A DNA stretch of 31,346 bases from assembly GCF_910583865.1 (NCBI RefSeq), contig NZ_CAJTYX010000031.1, positions 1-31,346 of the forward strand, given 5' to 3'. A program made the translations under genes and the position numbers. Within the stretch, counting starts at the first letter, position 1. Each line of letters begins with the position of its first letter. Shown here piece by piece: positions 15,451-24,568 of the stretch. The notes beneath the pieces were generated by a model. That model worked only from the letters and a program-made list of their open reading frames with translations. It was not told the DNA's origin and searched no databases. Origin of the DNA: an uncultured Muribaculum sp. Lineage in GTDB: Bacteria; Bacteroidota; Bacteroidia; Bacteroidales; Muribaculaceae.

Positions 15451-16740
15451 TCAGAGCGCCACGTCGATAAGATTGGGGTAATGGTCGGTGAGCTTCACCG
15501 TGAAGAAATCCTGAAGGCAGTCGAAGCGCTTCACCTCTGTGCTCCCGGCATTGTGGATGAAGCAATGGTCGATGGCTCCCGCGCGGCGGTCAGCACCCTT
15601 GCGGTTGCTCTTGCGTGTGCCGGGAGTGCGCGGAGCGCATTCGTGATGCCCGTTGTCGGTGTTGCCATATACCGTAGCCGCCACATAGCAAGGCACATAC
15701 CCGCCGGTGATGAATTGCTGCATAGGCACGGAATCCTCCTCGCAGTTCATATCGCCGGTGACAAACACCGGGCAATCGTATTTCCGCTCGATGATCTCGG
15801 CCTCGGCCATCATCAGGCGCACCTGCGAGGCCCTGGCCTGGGTGCTCCCCGGCTGCATCCTGTCGCTCTTCCACCACAGGTGGGTGTTGATTACGGCAAA
15901 CACCTTTCCGGTCGATTTCTGGCGGAACACGGCTGAAGTGAACGACTTCGAGCCATGGTTGCTCCAGCGCGAGGGTGTATAGAGGTTGTAGTTCACGTCG
16001 AGCAGGTCAAGGGAGTCGGTGTTGTAAAATATGGGGGTATTGTTCCACGCTCCGTCCTTTGAGTCGCAGGCGTTACGGTAGCCGTACTTCTCTATCAGAG
16101 GATAGAACTCGGCATCCATGTGGCGCGAATACTCCTGAAGCGTCACCACTTCAGGCATATAGCCTCTCACAAGCTGCGCGAACTCCGGCGCACGCGAGGC
16201 ATCGCGACAGTCAAGGCCGGCCTGCGCCCATTCGTCGGGTATGGTGTCGAGCGAGTAGTCCCAGATGTTGTCATCGAGAATGCGCAGCGTCACGCCTTCG
16301 CCGCGCGGGAACAGGAACTCACCCTCGACACTTCCACGCGCCTTGAACGGTGCCACATTTTCACCGCTCTTCAACTTTTCGACCAGTATGCCGGCTGCGC
16401 GGTCCATGGCCCAGCCGCTCCCTCCGCCTACTACTGCGTTGCCTTTGGCGGCATCCACAGAGTAATCGAACGTGGGCATGCCCGAGGGCTTCTCGATGCG
16501 TATCGACGCGCCTTTCCTGAATTCATCGCTGCTCTTCACCGGAAGGACTACACCTACGGCTTCGCGCACCTCTGCCTGAAGGGCGTTGGCGCGGTCAATC
16601 CCCTCGTCGGAGTCAGCCTGCGCCCGGTAGACTATCGTGTACTTCTCCAAAGGAGTGTTTGCTAACTTGCACGGGGAGGCGCCCCATGCTGCCTGAGCGC
16701 CGAGCAGCGCGCCGAGACAGATGGCAGATACATGTTTCAT
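15451..16740 (-). CDS. secreted endonuclease/exonuclease/phosphatase-fold protein with an extra N-terminal domain
   Basis: A 429-residue extracytoplasmic protein. A signal peptide (about 1-20, ending AAWGA) leads into an alpha/beta domain at about 28-140 (KYTIVYRAQADSDEGIDRAN... NAVVGGGSGWAMDRA) that resembles the non-catalytic N-terminal domain of some glycoside hydrolases (Glyco_hydro_20b-like). The EEP domain at about 150-429 carries the metal and catalytic set: DNIWDYS, TLQE (Glu203), INTHL (His287), VTGDMN (Asp330, Asn332), IDHCF (Asp391-His392) and TDHYP (Asp419-His420). Such domains hydrolyse phosphodiesters or phosphomonoesters; substrate here is unknown. Start at 16740 begins the signal peptide; it follows the tandem-GH43 gene by 112 bases. 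Confidence 0.85.
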   Translation of the reverse strand: MKHVSAICLGALLGAQAAWGASPCKLANTPLEKYTIVYRAQADSDEGIDRANALQAEVREAVGVVLPVKSSDEFRKGASIRIEKPSGMPTFDYSVDAAKGNAVVGGGSGWAMDRAAGILVEKLKSGENVAPFKARGSVEGEFLFPRGEGVTLRILDDNIWDYSLDTIPDEWAQAGLDCRDASRAPEFAQLVRGYMPEVVTLQEYSRHMDAEFYPLIEKYGYRNACDSKDGAWNNTPIFYNTDSLDLLDVNYNLYTPSRWSNHGSKSFTSAVFRQKSTGKVFAVINTHLWWKSDRMQPGSTQARASQVRLMMAEAEIIERKYDCPVFVTGDMNCEEDSVPMQQFITGGYVPCYVAATVYGNTDNGHHECAPRTPGTRKSNRKGADRRAGAIDHCFIHNAGSTEVKRFDCLQDFFTVKLTDHYPNLIDVAL

Positions 16741-16852
16741 ATTGCAAAGAAATGTTTCATAATGATACAACGCCGGTTTCATTATATTATTTCGTACACC
16801 ACCGCCATTTGTCCCGGAAATCAATGCCAGATATCTTGCTGCACAAGGTGTT

Positions 16853-18775
16853 TCATTTGGTGGGCGTTACAGGACGTATCGAACCGTCGGGGTTGAACTC
16901 CATCTTGTCGATGCACACTTCGCGGTGGATTCCCGGCTTTTTGTCCTTTTCAATATAGTTCTCGTTGATTCGGTGGTAGACGATGCGCCACTCGTCGGTA
17001 CCGGGGATATTTATGACGGAGTTGTGGGCCGTTCCGTAGATTTTCTTATGTGGATTCTGCACGAGTATATTGCACGGTTCGGCCACCTTTATCTTGCCGA
17101 GCGGAGAGTCGGACGTACCGTAGGCCACGTGGTAATTGGGTGAACCGGTGTCATCGACCGACCACATGAAATAGTACTTTCCGTCGCGGTAAAATACATA
17201 TGGCGCCTCGCGGAAAGCATAGGTGTCGAGTGTTCCGCCTTCCGGTGTCATCACGGTGACGGTCTCCTCCTTGATCGAGGTCATGTCATCATTCAGCTCA
17301 GCCCCGGCCATGTATCCGTTGCCCCAGTAGAGGTAATATTTCCCCGACTGCGGGTCTTGGAACACATCAACATCAATCTGCTGCCCACGTCCCACGGGCG
17401 ACTTGTCGACAATGGGCCGGTCGAGGGCATAGAACGGCCCTGCCGGATCGTCGGCCACGGCCACACCGATAGCCTTGCGGTTGCTCTGCGGCTCATGTCC
17501 GCTGAAATAGAAGTAATATTTGTAGCCGTCACCCTCTTTACGTTCGATAATCGCCGGCGCCCATGCGTTTCCCGTGGCCCAGGGCACTTGGGATCCTTTG
17601 AGGTCGAGCATTATGCCTTCGTCGGTCCAGTCGGCGAGATTGGGCGAAGAATAGACTGTGAAATAATGTCCTCCCCATCCGGGAGTGCCGTCAGTGGTGG
17701 AGTAGATGTAATATTTGCCCGTCTTTTCCGAATAAAGTATCTCGGGATCGGCATGGAATCCGGGGAGCACCGGATTATGCTTGTTGTCGAGCGTGGAGTA
17801 GAGCGTGCTCGTGCCGGCGGAGGATGGCGCTATTTTCCTTATGGAGCCGTCCTCGTTATAGTAAAGCGGTTCCACTATCACGGAGCGGCTTCCGCTTCCA
17901 CCGCCGAGACCTCCGATATGGGAGAAGAAATAATCTTTACCCTTGAAGTTGACGATGGCGGGATGTGTGGTGTTGCTGTTGCCGGCCACCTCCGATATGA
18001 CGCCCATGTATTGCCACGGGCCATTGATGCTGTTGCTCATGGCGTAGGCGATCTTTTCGGGCCATTGCGCGGCATATGTGAGATAGTATATTCCATCGCG
18101 CTCGTGCACCCACGGGGCTTCGGTGAAGTCGGGGAGATTGATGGAGTGTATCTCGCCGTCAATTTCTACCATATTGTCCTTTAGCTTGGCATAGTAGCAG
18201 AAACGGTTGCCCCAGAAGAGGTAGGCCTGACCGTCCCTGTCGATGAACACCGAAGGGTCGATGCACACCCAGCTGTGGGAGGCTCCGGAGCAGTCGTCTT
18301 TCGTCAGGAGCGGCTTGCCGATTGCATCCTTGAAAGGGCCTTTCGGCGAGTCGCTGACCGCAACTCCTATGCCCGAGCCGTTGGTGGATATGTAGTAGTA
18401 ATATCTTCCATCCTTTTCTATCGGCTGTGCGGCAAAGGCGGCTTTTGAGCGGTCCCATTTCTCGAACTCCTTCACGTAGAGCGGCACGGGATGTTCCGTC
18501 CAATGCTGCATGTCGGTCGTGGAGAACACGCACCAGTTCGGCATATGGTAGCCCGGTTTGTTGCCCGGCTCGTCGGTGCCGGTGTACAGCCATAGCGTGT
18601 CGCCGACTACCATGGTGGCCGGGTCGGCGGTGTGTTTGTGGCGGATCAGCGGATTGCCCTGGTTTATGAAGTCATATGTGGCATTCTCGCCTTGCATGAC
18701 ATCAGGTGCCGGCTCTTCAGCTGATGCGATGAGCGGAAGCGCCGCCACCGCAGATAATATTGACAGATGTTTCAT
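16853..18775 (-). CDS. secreted enzyme with two complete GH43 domains
   Basis: A 640-residue protein with a signal peptide (MKHLSILSAVAALPLIASA, cleavage near 19) and two five-bladed beta-propeller GH43 domains in tandem. Domain 1 (about 35-335) shows base Asp51 (HTADPAT), pKa-modulating Asp173 (CIDPSVFIDRDG) and acid Glu219 (FTEAPWV). Domain 2 (about 337-640) shows Asp343 (FHADPEIL), Asp468 (QIDVDVFQD) and Glu523 (FREAPYV). Both triads are intact, so both may be active, likely on alpha-L-arabinofuranosides or beta-xylosides; the adjacent araB favours arabinose release. It lies 188 bases after araB, beyond a strong stem-loop, and may be transcribed partly independently. Confidence 0.9.
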   Translation of the reverse strand: MKHLSILSAVAALPLIASAEEPAPDVMQGENATYDFINQGNPLIRHKHTADPATMVVGDTLWLYTGTDEPGNKPGYHMPNWCVFSTTDMQHWTEHPVPLYVKEFEKWDRSKAAFAAQPIEKDGRYYYYISTNGSGIGVAVSDSPKGPFKDAIGKPLLTKDDCSGASHSWVCIDPSVFIDRDGQAYLFWGNRFCYYAKLKDNMVEIDGEIHSINLPDFTEAPWVHERDGIYYLTYAAQWPEKIAYAMSNSINGPWQYMGVISEVAGNSNTTHPAIVNFKGKDYFFSHIGGLGGGSGSRSVIVEPLYYNEDGSIRKIAPSSAGTSTLYSTLDNKHNPVLPGFHADPEILYSEKTGKYYIYSTTDGTPGWGGHYFTVYSSPNLADWTDEGIMLDLKGSQVPWATGNAWAPAIIERKEGDGYKYYFYFSGHEPQSNRKAIGVAVADDPAGPFYALDRPIVDKSPVGRGQQIDVDVFQDPQSGKYYLYWGNGYMAGAELNDDMTSIKEETVTVMTPEGGTLDTYAFREAPYVFYRDGKYYFMWSVDDTGSPNYHVAYGTSDSPLGKIKVAEPCNILVQNPHKKIYGTAHNSVINIPGTDEWRIVYHRINENYIEKDKKPGIHREVCIDKMEFNPDGSIRPVTPTK

Positions 18776-18788
18776 TAGTGTTTATGGT

Positions 18789-18823
18789 CGGGCCGAATGC
18801 CCGGGGATAATAATAGTATTATT
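18789..18823 (-). promoter_or_regulatory. leader dyads upstream of the tandem-GH43 gene
   Basis: Two symmetric elements precede the ATG at 18775. A 15-base perfect palindrome AATAATA-G-TATTATT occupies 18809-18823, and a small GC hairpin CGGGC-CGAAT-GCCCG occupies 18789-18803, ending 13 bases before the start codon. The first could be a protein-binding operator; the second would fold in the mRNA next to the ribosome-binding region. Function is inferred only from symmetry and position. Confidence 0.3.
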
Positions 18824-18878
18824 GGAGGTTGTTTTTAAACCAACTCTTACACAGATAACTGATGGCATGATAGGATGA

Positions 18879-18908
18879 CGGAGTGCCGAACATATCAACG
18901 GCACTCCG
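18879..18908 (-). terminator. perfect 10-bp stem-loop after araB
   Basis: CGGAGTGCCG (18879-18888) pairs with CGGCACTCCG (18899-18908) around a 10-base loop, 56 bases past the araB stop. There is no U-run after it on the minus strand, so it may be a partial terminator or an mRNA 3'-end stabiliser that separates araBAD from the tandem-GH43 gene. Confidence 0.55.
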
Positions 18909-18963
18909 CCATAAAGTGTGTTTCCGTCATAAGGTGTTAGGGAGTTGCGTGAGTCCCGACGGA

Positions 18964-20568
18964 TCAGGCTTTCACTTCTACGGCAAGAGATTCGATGGGT
19001 AGCCCCTTGACATATGTGTCGATATAGGCGTTGAATCCCTCTACCTCTTCTGGGAGCGGTGCGATCTCCGACCCTTTGTCGCCGGCGAAAACCTTGGTGT
19101 CGAGATACTCGCGCAGCGACAGGGCATCTGTCTTGTTGAGCATGTATGCGGCCAGAAGGGCTATCCCCCACGCGCCGCCTTCGCCTGCAGTTTCCATGAC
19201 AGAGATTGGAGAGTCGAGGGCGGCGGCCAGCACGCGCTGCCCCACGCCTTTGGTCTTGAATAATCCGCCGTGGCCCGTCATACGGTCGACTGTCACTTTT
19301 TCCTTATCGAACAGTATGTCGTTGCCGATCTTCAATACCGCTACCGATGCGTAGAGCTGCGAGCGGAAGAAGTTGGCCAGCGAGAAGCGGTCGTTGGGTG
19401 AGCGCACGAACATTGGCCGGCCTTCGGCAAGTCTCACCACCGGCTCGCCCGACACGAAGTTGTAGGCGAGCAGGCTGCCGCAGTCCGGATCGCCTTTCAT
19501 GGCGTTGTTGTAGAGAAGGCCGTAGAGAAGGCCTATGTCGACCTTAAGACCCATCAGCTCCTGGAACTCGGCAAACAGACGCACCCAGTCATTGAGGTCG
19601 GAGGTGCAGTTGTTGCAATGCACCATGGCCACGGGATCGCCTACGGGTGTGGTTACTATGTCAATCTCCTCATAGGGGCGCGAGAGGTCTTTCTCAAGGA
19701 CAATCATCGAGAAAGATGAGGTGCCGGCCGATACATTACCCGTGCGAGGTGCAACGGCATTTGTCGCCACCATCCCGGTACCCGCATCACCCTCGGGCGG
19801 GCAGAAGGGTATTCCCGGTTCGAGGCTTCCCGTCACGTCGAGCAGACGTGCGCCCTCGACGGTAAGATGTCCGGCTACCTCTCCGGCCAACAGGATGCCG
19901 GGAAAGATGTCAAGCACTTTCTTGCCGAAGCCTTCCGATGCGGTGAGCCTGTCGAATTTCTCCGCCATAGGGAGCGAATAGCCCTTTGTAGCCGTGTCTA
20001 TGGGCATCATCCCGGATGCGTCTCCGATACCAAGCACTTTCCTGCCGGTAAGTTTCCAGTGGATATAGCCCGCGAGGGTGGTCATGAAGTCGATATGCGC
20101 CACATGTTCCTCGCCGTCGAGGATAGCCTGGTACAGATGGGATATGCTCCAGCGGAGGGGAATATTGAAGTCAAACAGTTTGCTCAGCTTCTCGGCGGCA
20201 CGTGCGGTGTTGGTATTGCGCCATGTCCGGAAAGGTACGAGTATCGTGCCTTTCTTGTCGAATGCCATGTAGCCGTGCATCATGGCGCTGACGCCTATTG
20301 CGGCAAGACGGCGTATGTCGACCGTCAGTCCGTAGAGTGAGTGCACATTGTCCTGAAGATCGGCGTAGCTATGCTGCAGCCCGTTCCATATGTCATCGAT
20401 GCTGTAGGTCCATATGCCGTTTTCCAGATGGTTCTCCCATTGGTGCGAGCCTTGGGCTATAGGGCGGTTCTGCCCGTCGATAAGCACCGACTTGATTCGG
20501 GTGGAGCCAAGCTCGATTCCGAGCACGGCTCTACCTTCCTCAATTACTTTTTTCGCTTCTATATCCAT
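18964..20568 (-). CDS. araB: L-ribulokinase (FGGY carbohydrate kinase)
   Basis: A 534-residue cytoplasmic sugar kinase. The N-terminal ATPase loop is GIELGSTRIKSVLID (about 17-31); the sugar-binding half includes SAMMHGYMAFD and GDASGMMPID; the C-terminal half has the adenosine/phosphate segments MTGHGGLFKTKGVGQ and METAGEGGAWGIALLA (about 430-470). FGGY members phosphorylate different sugars, but directly following araA and araD this one is expected to convert L-ribulose to L-ribulose 5-phosphate. It begins 2 bases after the araA stop, so it is tightly coupled. It differs from the shorter-range xylulokinases mainly by context; the identification relies on the operon. Confidence 0.9.
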   Translation of the reverse strand: MDIEAKKVIEEGRAVLGIELGSTRIKSVLIDGQNRPIAQGSHQWENHLENGIWTYSIDDIWNGLQHSYADLQDNVHSLYGLTVDIRRLAAIGVSAMMHGYMAFDKKGTILVPFRTWRNTNTARAAEKLSKLFDFNIPLRWSISHLYQAILDGEEHVAHIDFMTTLAGYIHWKLTGRKVLGIGDASGMMPIDTATKGYSLPMAEKFDRLTASEGFGKKVLDIFPGILLAGEVAGHLTVEGARLLDVTGSLEPGIPFCPPEGDAGTGMVATNAVAPRTGNVSAGTSSFSMIVLEKDLSRPYEEIDIVTTPVGDPVAMVHCNNCTSDLNDWVRLFAEFQELMGLKVDIGLLYGLLYNNAMKGDPDCGSLLAYNFVSGEPVVRLAEGRPMFVRSPNDRFSLANFFRSQLYASVAVLKIGNDILFDKEKVTVDRMTGHGGLFKTKGVGQRVLAAALDSPISVMETAGEGGAWGIALLAAYMLNKTDALSLREYLDTKVFAGDKGSEIAPLPEEVEGFNAYIDTYVKGLPIESLAVEVKA

Positions 20569-20570
20569 GA

Positions 20571-22112
20571 TTACAGATAGAAAGAGCGGTTAAGGGCGTA
20601 GTAGACCTCGCCTATGCGAAGTTTCTCCTTGAAGTTCTCGATGGTGGTGTCCTTTCCGATATGCAGCATCTCGATTCCGGCAATCTCGGCATAGTCCTCC
20701 CAGTATTCAGCCGTAAGATCGTAGGAGAAGCATGAATGATGTGTGCCTCCGGCGAGGATCCAGGCTGTAGCGCCGGTCTCGAAGTCAGGCATGGGAATCC
20801 AAAGGGCGGAGGCGACGGGGAGCTTCGGCAGAGGTTTGGACTTTATGCACTCCACATCGTTGACGATGAGGCGGAAGCGGTTGCCCATGTCGACTACAGT
20901 GGCAGTTATGCCCTTCTGTGGCTTGCTGGTGAACACCAGGCGCGCCGTGAGGGTCTTGCGTATGCCGATGCCGAGGAAATGCACCTCAAGGCGCGGACGC
21001 TCCTCGGCGATGAGCGGGCACACCTCAAGCATATGGGCCTGCAGTATGGAACTTTGTTTGCCCTGGAAATTGAGTGTATAGTCCTCAAGGAACGAGCATC
21101 CCCCGGTCATACCCTGGTTCATCACCCACACGGAGCGATACAAGGCTGCCGACTTCCAATCGCCTTCGGCGCCGAATCCGTATCCCTCGGCCATGAGACG
21201 CTGGGAGGCAAGTCCGGGAATCTGGTCGAATCCGCGGCCGGTCTTTTCCACATTGACATCGCCGAGATCGTCGAAGTTGGTAGTGAACCCTTTCGCCCCT
21301 TTGTCCTTCAGCACGGCGCGCAGGGTCAGCTCGGCCTTGGCCGAATTCCATACCTTGCGGTAGGCTTCGGTCGATTTGTCCTCAAGGGCGGCATCGTGGG
21401 CATATTCCTTGAAGTACACATCTACGAGCGCATCCACATCCTCATCCTTTATGGCGTCGAAATATGGCATCAGCGAGCTGAAAGGCATATAATCGACATG
21501 GTAGCCCATGCGTATCTCGGCCTCCACCTTGTCGCCGTCGGTCACGGCCACATTGTTCATCTGATCGCCGAAACGCAGGATGAGCATGTCCTGTGCGTCG
21601 GCCCATGCAGCTGCCACGCGCTGCCATACCGCGATATGACGCTGGGTGGCCTCATCCTTCCAGTAGCCGGTCACCACTTTTCTCTTGACGCGCATGCGTG
21701 CGCAGATATGACCGAACTCACGGTCGCCGTGGGCACTCTGGTTGAGGTTCATGAAGTCCATGTCCATGGTGTCCCAGGGTATCTCGGCGTTGTATTGGGT
21801 GTGGAGGTGCAGGAGCGGCTTGCGCAACTGCTGCAGGCCGTGGATCCACATCTTCGCGGGAGAGAAAGTGTGCATCCATGTGATTATGCCGATACAGCGC
21901 GAATCGTTGTTGGCGGCCTTCATCACATCCTCCACCTCTTTCGAGGAGTTGGCGGTGCCTTTATACACCACCTTTACCGGGAGGTTTCCCGAGTTGTTGA
22001 GACCCTCGACCATCTCTTTGGAATGTGCGTCGACAGCCACCACGGCATCGCCGCCGTATAGTAATTGGGCACCGGTCACCCACCATACTTCAAGATTATC
22101 AAATCCATTCAT
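20571..22112 (-). CDS. araA: L-arabinose isomerase
   Basis: A 513-residue cytoplasmic enzyme converting L-arabinose to L-ribulose with a divalent metal, usually manganese. It aligns over its full length with the E. coli enzyme (500 aa). Metal and catalytic residues are at Glu316 (FGAEGDWK), Glu343 (FLEDYTL), His360 (AHMLEVCP) and His459 (GGTHHSC). The N-terminus (LEVWWVTGAQLLYG) and HTQYNAEIPWDTMDMDFMN segment are also canonical. It lies 33 bases after araD and 2 bases before araB. Product flows to AraB and AraD. No doubt about the family; regulation is not visible nearby. Confidence 0.97.
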   Translation of the reverse strand: MNGFDNLEVWWVTGAQLLYGGDAVVAVDAHSKEMVEGLNNSGNLPVKVVYKGTANSSKEVEDVMKAANNDSRCIGIITWMHTFSPAKMWIHGLQQLRKPLLHLHTQYNAEIPWDTMDMDFMNLNQSAHGDREFGHICARMRVKRKVVTGYWKDEATQRHIAVWQRVAAAWADAQDMLILRFGDQMNNVAVTDGDKVEAEIRMGYHVDYMPFSSLMPYFDAIKDEDVDALVDVYFKEYAHDAALEDKSTEAYRKVWNSAKAELTLRAVLKDKGAKGFTTNFDDLGDVNVEKTGRGFDQIPGLASQRLMAEGYGFGAEGDWKSAALYRSVWVMNQGMTGGCSFLEDYTLNFQGKQSSILQAHMLEVCPLIAEERPRLEVHFLGIGIRKTLTARLVFTSKPQKGITATVVDMGNRFRLIVNDVECIKSKPLPKLPVASALWIPMPDFETGATAWILAGGTHHSCFSYDLTAEYWEDYAEIAGIEMLHIGKDTTIENFKEKLRIGEVYYALNRSFYL

Positions 22113-22145
22113 GTCAATATTGTTTTTAGTGTCAAATGTTAGATG

Positions 22146-22838
22146 TTATTTTTTCTGTCCGTAATATGCACCGGGGCCATGCTTGCGGTTGAAATGCTTC
22201 TCTACCAGGAGAGGATTCATGGTGAGCAAGGGGTTGACTCCGTATGCGATATAGGCCATCTTGGCTACCTGTTCCATTACAACCGCATTGTGGACGGCAT
22301 AGGCCGGAGTCTTTCCCCAGGCAAACGGGCCATGGTTCTTCACAAGCACACCGGGAGTGTGCACCGGGTTGATACCATTGAATCGGGTTACAATCACATT
22401 GCCTGTCTCCAGCTCGTAGTCGCCGTTGACTTCCTCAGCCGTCATGTCGGCGGTACAGGGGATTGCGTCGTGGAAATAGTCGGCATGCGTGGTGCCGATG
22501 TTAGGTATGTCACGCCCGGCCTGTGCCCACGCCGTGGCATACGTGGAATGGGTGTGCACCACACCTCCGATTTCCGGGAATGCACGGTATAGCACAAGAT
22601 GGGTAGGGGTGTCGGATGACGGGCGCATGTCACCTTCCACCACTTTGCCGGTGAGGAGGTCGACCACCACCATATCGGCGGCTTTCATGGTGTCGTAGTC
22701 CACCCCGCTCGGTTTTATCACTACAAGGTTCTTTTCACGGTCGATACCGGAGACGTTGCCCCATGTGAAAATAACCAGACCGTGCTTCACAAGGTCGAGG
22801 TTGGCACGGTAAACCTTTTCTTTTAATTCTTCAAGCAT
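22146..22838 (-). CDS. araD: L-ribulose-5-phosphate 4-epimerase
   Basis: A 230-residue zinc enzyme of the class II aldolase/epimerase family, converting L-ribulose 5-phosphate to D-xylulose 5-phosphate. Zinc ligands His95 and His97 are in VVHTHSTYATAWAQ, the third in KNHGPFAWG (His169); the catalytic Asp120 is in TTHADYFHD, and the C-terminus HGPGAYYGQ carries the conserved tyrosines. Length matches E. coli AraD (231 aa). The start MLEELKEKVYRAN matches homologues; a GTG at 22847 overlaps the symporter stop and would add three residues. Directly downstream of the symporter and upstream of araA. Confidence 0.97.
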   Translation of the reverse strand: MLEELKEKVYRANLDLVKHGLVIFTWGNVSGIDREKNLVVIKPSGVDYDTMKAADMVVVDLLTGKVVEGDMRPSSDTPTHLVLYRAFPEIGGVVHTHSTYATAWAQAGRDIPNIGTTHADYFHDAIPCTADMTAEEVNGDYELETGNVIVTRFNGINPVHTPGVLVKNHGPFAWGKTPAYAVHNAVVMEQVAKMAYIAYGVNPLLTMNPLLVEKHFNRKHGPGAYYGQKK

Positions 22839-22843
22839 GATTA

Positions 22844-24535
22844 TCACCAGAAGTAAATGTAGAATGCTACTGTTATACCAAGTATTATTATCGTGTTGAT
22901 CAAGTCCCAGCTATTCCAGCTCGCACGGGTGGCCGCACGTTGTTCGGCGGTAGACGTGCCGAACACGAGACCTTTTATCTTGGCAGGATCGGGCTTCTCG
23001 GTGAATAGCGACACGATTATTGCCACCAGACAGCAGAAGAGGAGCATCCATCCGCAGAAGAACAGCCAGTTGATGTCGTAGAAAAGATATTGGAATATGC
23101 TTCCTCCATCATCGCCGGGAAGAATACCGGCGTTGGAATAATAGATTTTTGCCCCGAGACGCGCCAGACCGATCACCAGACCGGAAATCAGCGCCCACAT
23201 GCCACCTTGGGCTGTACACCGCTTCCAGCATATGCCCAGCAGGAAAGCTGCCGCAATGCCCGGAGCGAGCACCGACTGCACGTCCTGCAAATAAAGGTAG
23301 AGCACGTCGCCGATAGAGCGCATGATGGGTATCCACATGATGCCGAGCACCACTATCACGACGGTGGCCAGCTGTCCTATTCTAACAAGTTTCTTCTGTG
23401 GCGTATTCGGGCGGAAACGCTGATAAAAGTCAATGGTGAAAAGAGCCGACGAGGAGTTGAACAGCGATGCGAGCGACGACATCAGAGCGGCGAGGATGCC
23501 GCACACGATAAGTCCCTTGACTCCGGCGGGGAGCAGCTTGGCAACAAGCGTGGGGAATGCGGCGTCGCTGTTGACCGCCCCGTTGGGAAGTAACGGAAGG
23601 AACGAGCCTTGCGACTGATGGAGGGCAAACGCAATCATACCCGGAATCAGAAAGAGGAACACGGGAAGGAGCTTCAGATATGCTCCGAATATTGTGCCCC
23701 GGCGCGACTCCTTCTCGTTCTTTCCGGAAAGCACGCGCTGCACGATGAACTGGTCGGTACACCAGTACCAGAAACCTATCACGGCGGAACCTATCAGCGC
23801 ACCGAGCCATGGGAATGCCGGATCGTCATTGTCCCGGATGAGATCGGTCATCGTGTCGCCATACTCATTGACCTCGACAGCCGAGCATATGCGCATCATC
23901 TCGTCCCATCCCCCAAGTTCACGCAGTCCGAGCACAAGTATGATAAGCGACCCCAGCAGAAGGATGGGGGTCTGCAACACCGAAGTATAGAGCACCGACT
24001 TCATTCCGCCTATCACGGTGTAAAGTGCCGTGATAAGCACCAGTCCGATGGCTGCGATCCAGAAGAAATCGATTCCCCACAGGGTGTCGATATTGAATAC
24101 CTGCTGGAACACGAGACCTCCGGCATATACCGTGACAGCTACCTTTGTGAGCACATATGAGATAAGGGATATCACCGACAGTATAGTGCGCGATGCGGGG
24201 TTATAGCGTCGTTCCAGAAACTCCGGCATGGTGTAGACCATCGAACGTGTATAGAAAGGCACGAAAACCCATCCGAGGATAAGTATCATCCATCCTTGTA
24301 TCTCCCAATGAGCCATTGCCATTCCGGATGCGGCACCGGAACCTGCAAGGCCGATAAGGTGCTCCGACCCGATGTTCGACGCGAATATGGACGCACCGAT
24401 CGCTATCCACGTAGCATCCTTGCCGCCGAGGAAGTAGTCGGCGGCATTCTCTTGTTTCTGGCGTGTCACCCAGACTATTATGCCTATGAGCAATATGAAG
24501 AAGAGGCCGATTACAAGCCAATCCAAAAATGCCAT
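22844..24535 (-). CDS. sodium:solute symporter, probable L-arabinose importer
   Basis: A 563-residue inner-membrane carrier of the SSS family with 13 to 15 hydrophobic helices. Family landmarks include YFLGGKDATWIAIGASIFAS (about 34-53), SNIGSEHLIGLAGSGAASG (53-71) and the cytoplasmic YTMPEFLERRYNP (about 101-113). SGLT-like members couple sugar uptake to sodium. Its stop overlaps the possible araD GTG, and Bacteroides arabinose operons also hold a symporter of this family, so L-arabinose is the likely substrate; galactose is an alternative given the neighbouring beta-galactosidase. It follows the epimerase gene by 33 bases. Confidence 0.9.
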   Translation of the reverse strand: MAFLDWLVIGLFFILLIGIIVWVTRQKQENAADYFLGGKDATWIAIGASIFASNIGSEHLIGLAGSGAASGMAMAHWEIQGWMILILGWVFVPFYTRSMVYTMPEFLERRYNPASRTILSVISLISYVLTKVAVTVYAGGLVFQQVFNIDTLWGIDFFWIAAIGLVLITALYTVIGGMKSVLYTSVLQTPILLLGSLIILVLGLRELGGWDEMMRICSAVEVNEYGDTMTDLIRDNDDPAFPWLGALIGSAVIGFWYWCTDQFIVQRVLSGKNEKESRRGTIFGAYLKLLPVFLFLIPGMIAFALHQSQGSFLPLLPNGAVNSDAAFPTLVAKLLPAGVKGLIVCGILAALMSSLASLFNSSSALFTIDFYQRFRPNTPQKKLVRIGQLATVVIVVLGIMWIPIMRSIGDVLYLYLQDVQSVLAPGIAAAFLLGICWKRCTAQGGMWALISGLVIGLARLGAKIYYSNAGILPGDDGGSIFQYLFYDINWLFFCGWMLLFCCLVAIIVSLFTEKPDPAKIKGLVFGTSTAEQRAATRASWNSWDLINTIIILGITVAFYIYFW

Positions 24536-24568
24536 GATTGATATGTTTTAAGGTTAAGATGTTGATTG

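Noticed and set aside
16821..16856. Short minus-strand frame MKHLVQQDIWH overlapping the tandem-GH43 stop by ATGA
   Set aside because: Only 11 codons; its MKHL beginning resembles the starts of the two flanking genes but there is no further similarity, so chance or a decayed start is more likely than a gene.
20736..22061. Plus-strand open frame of 441 codons opposite araA
   Set aside because: Antisense shadow of an unambiguous arabinose isomerase; composition (many His, Leu, Gly, Val) is typical of such shadows.
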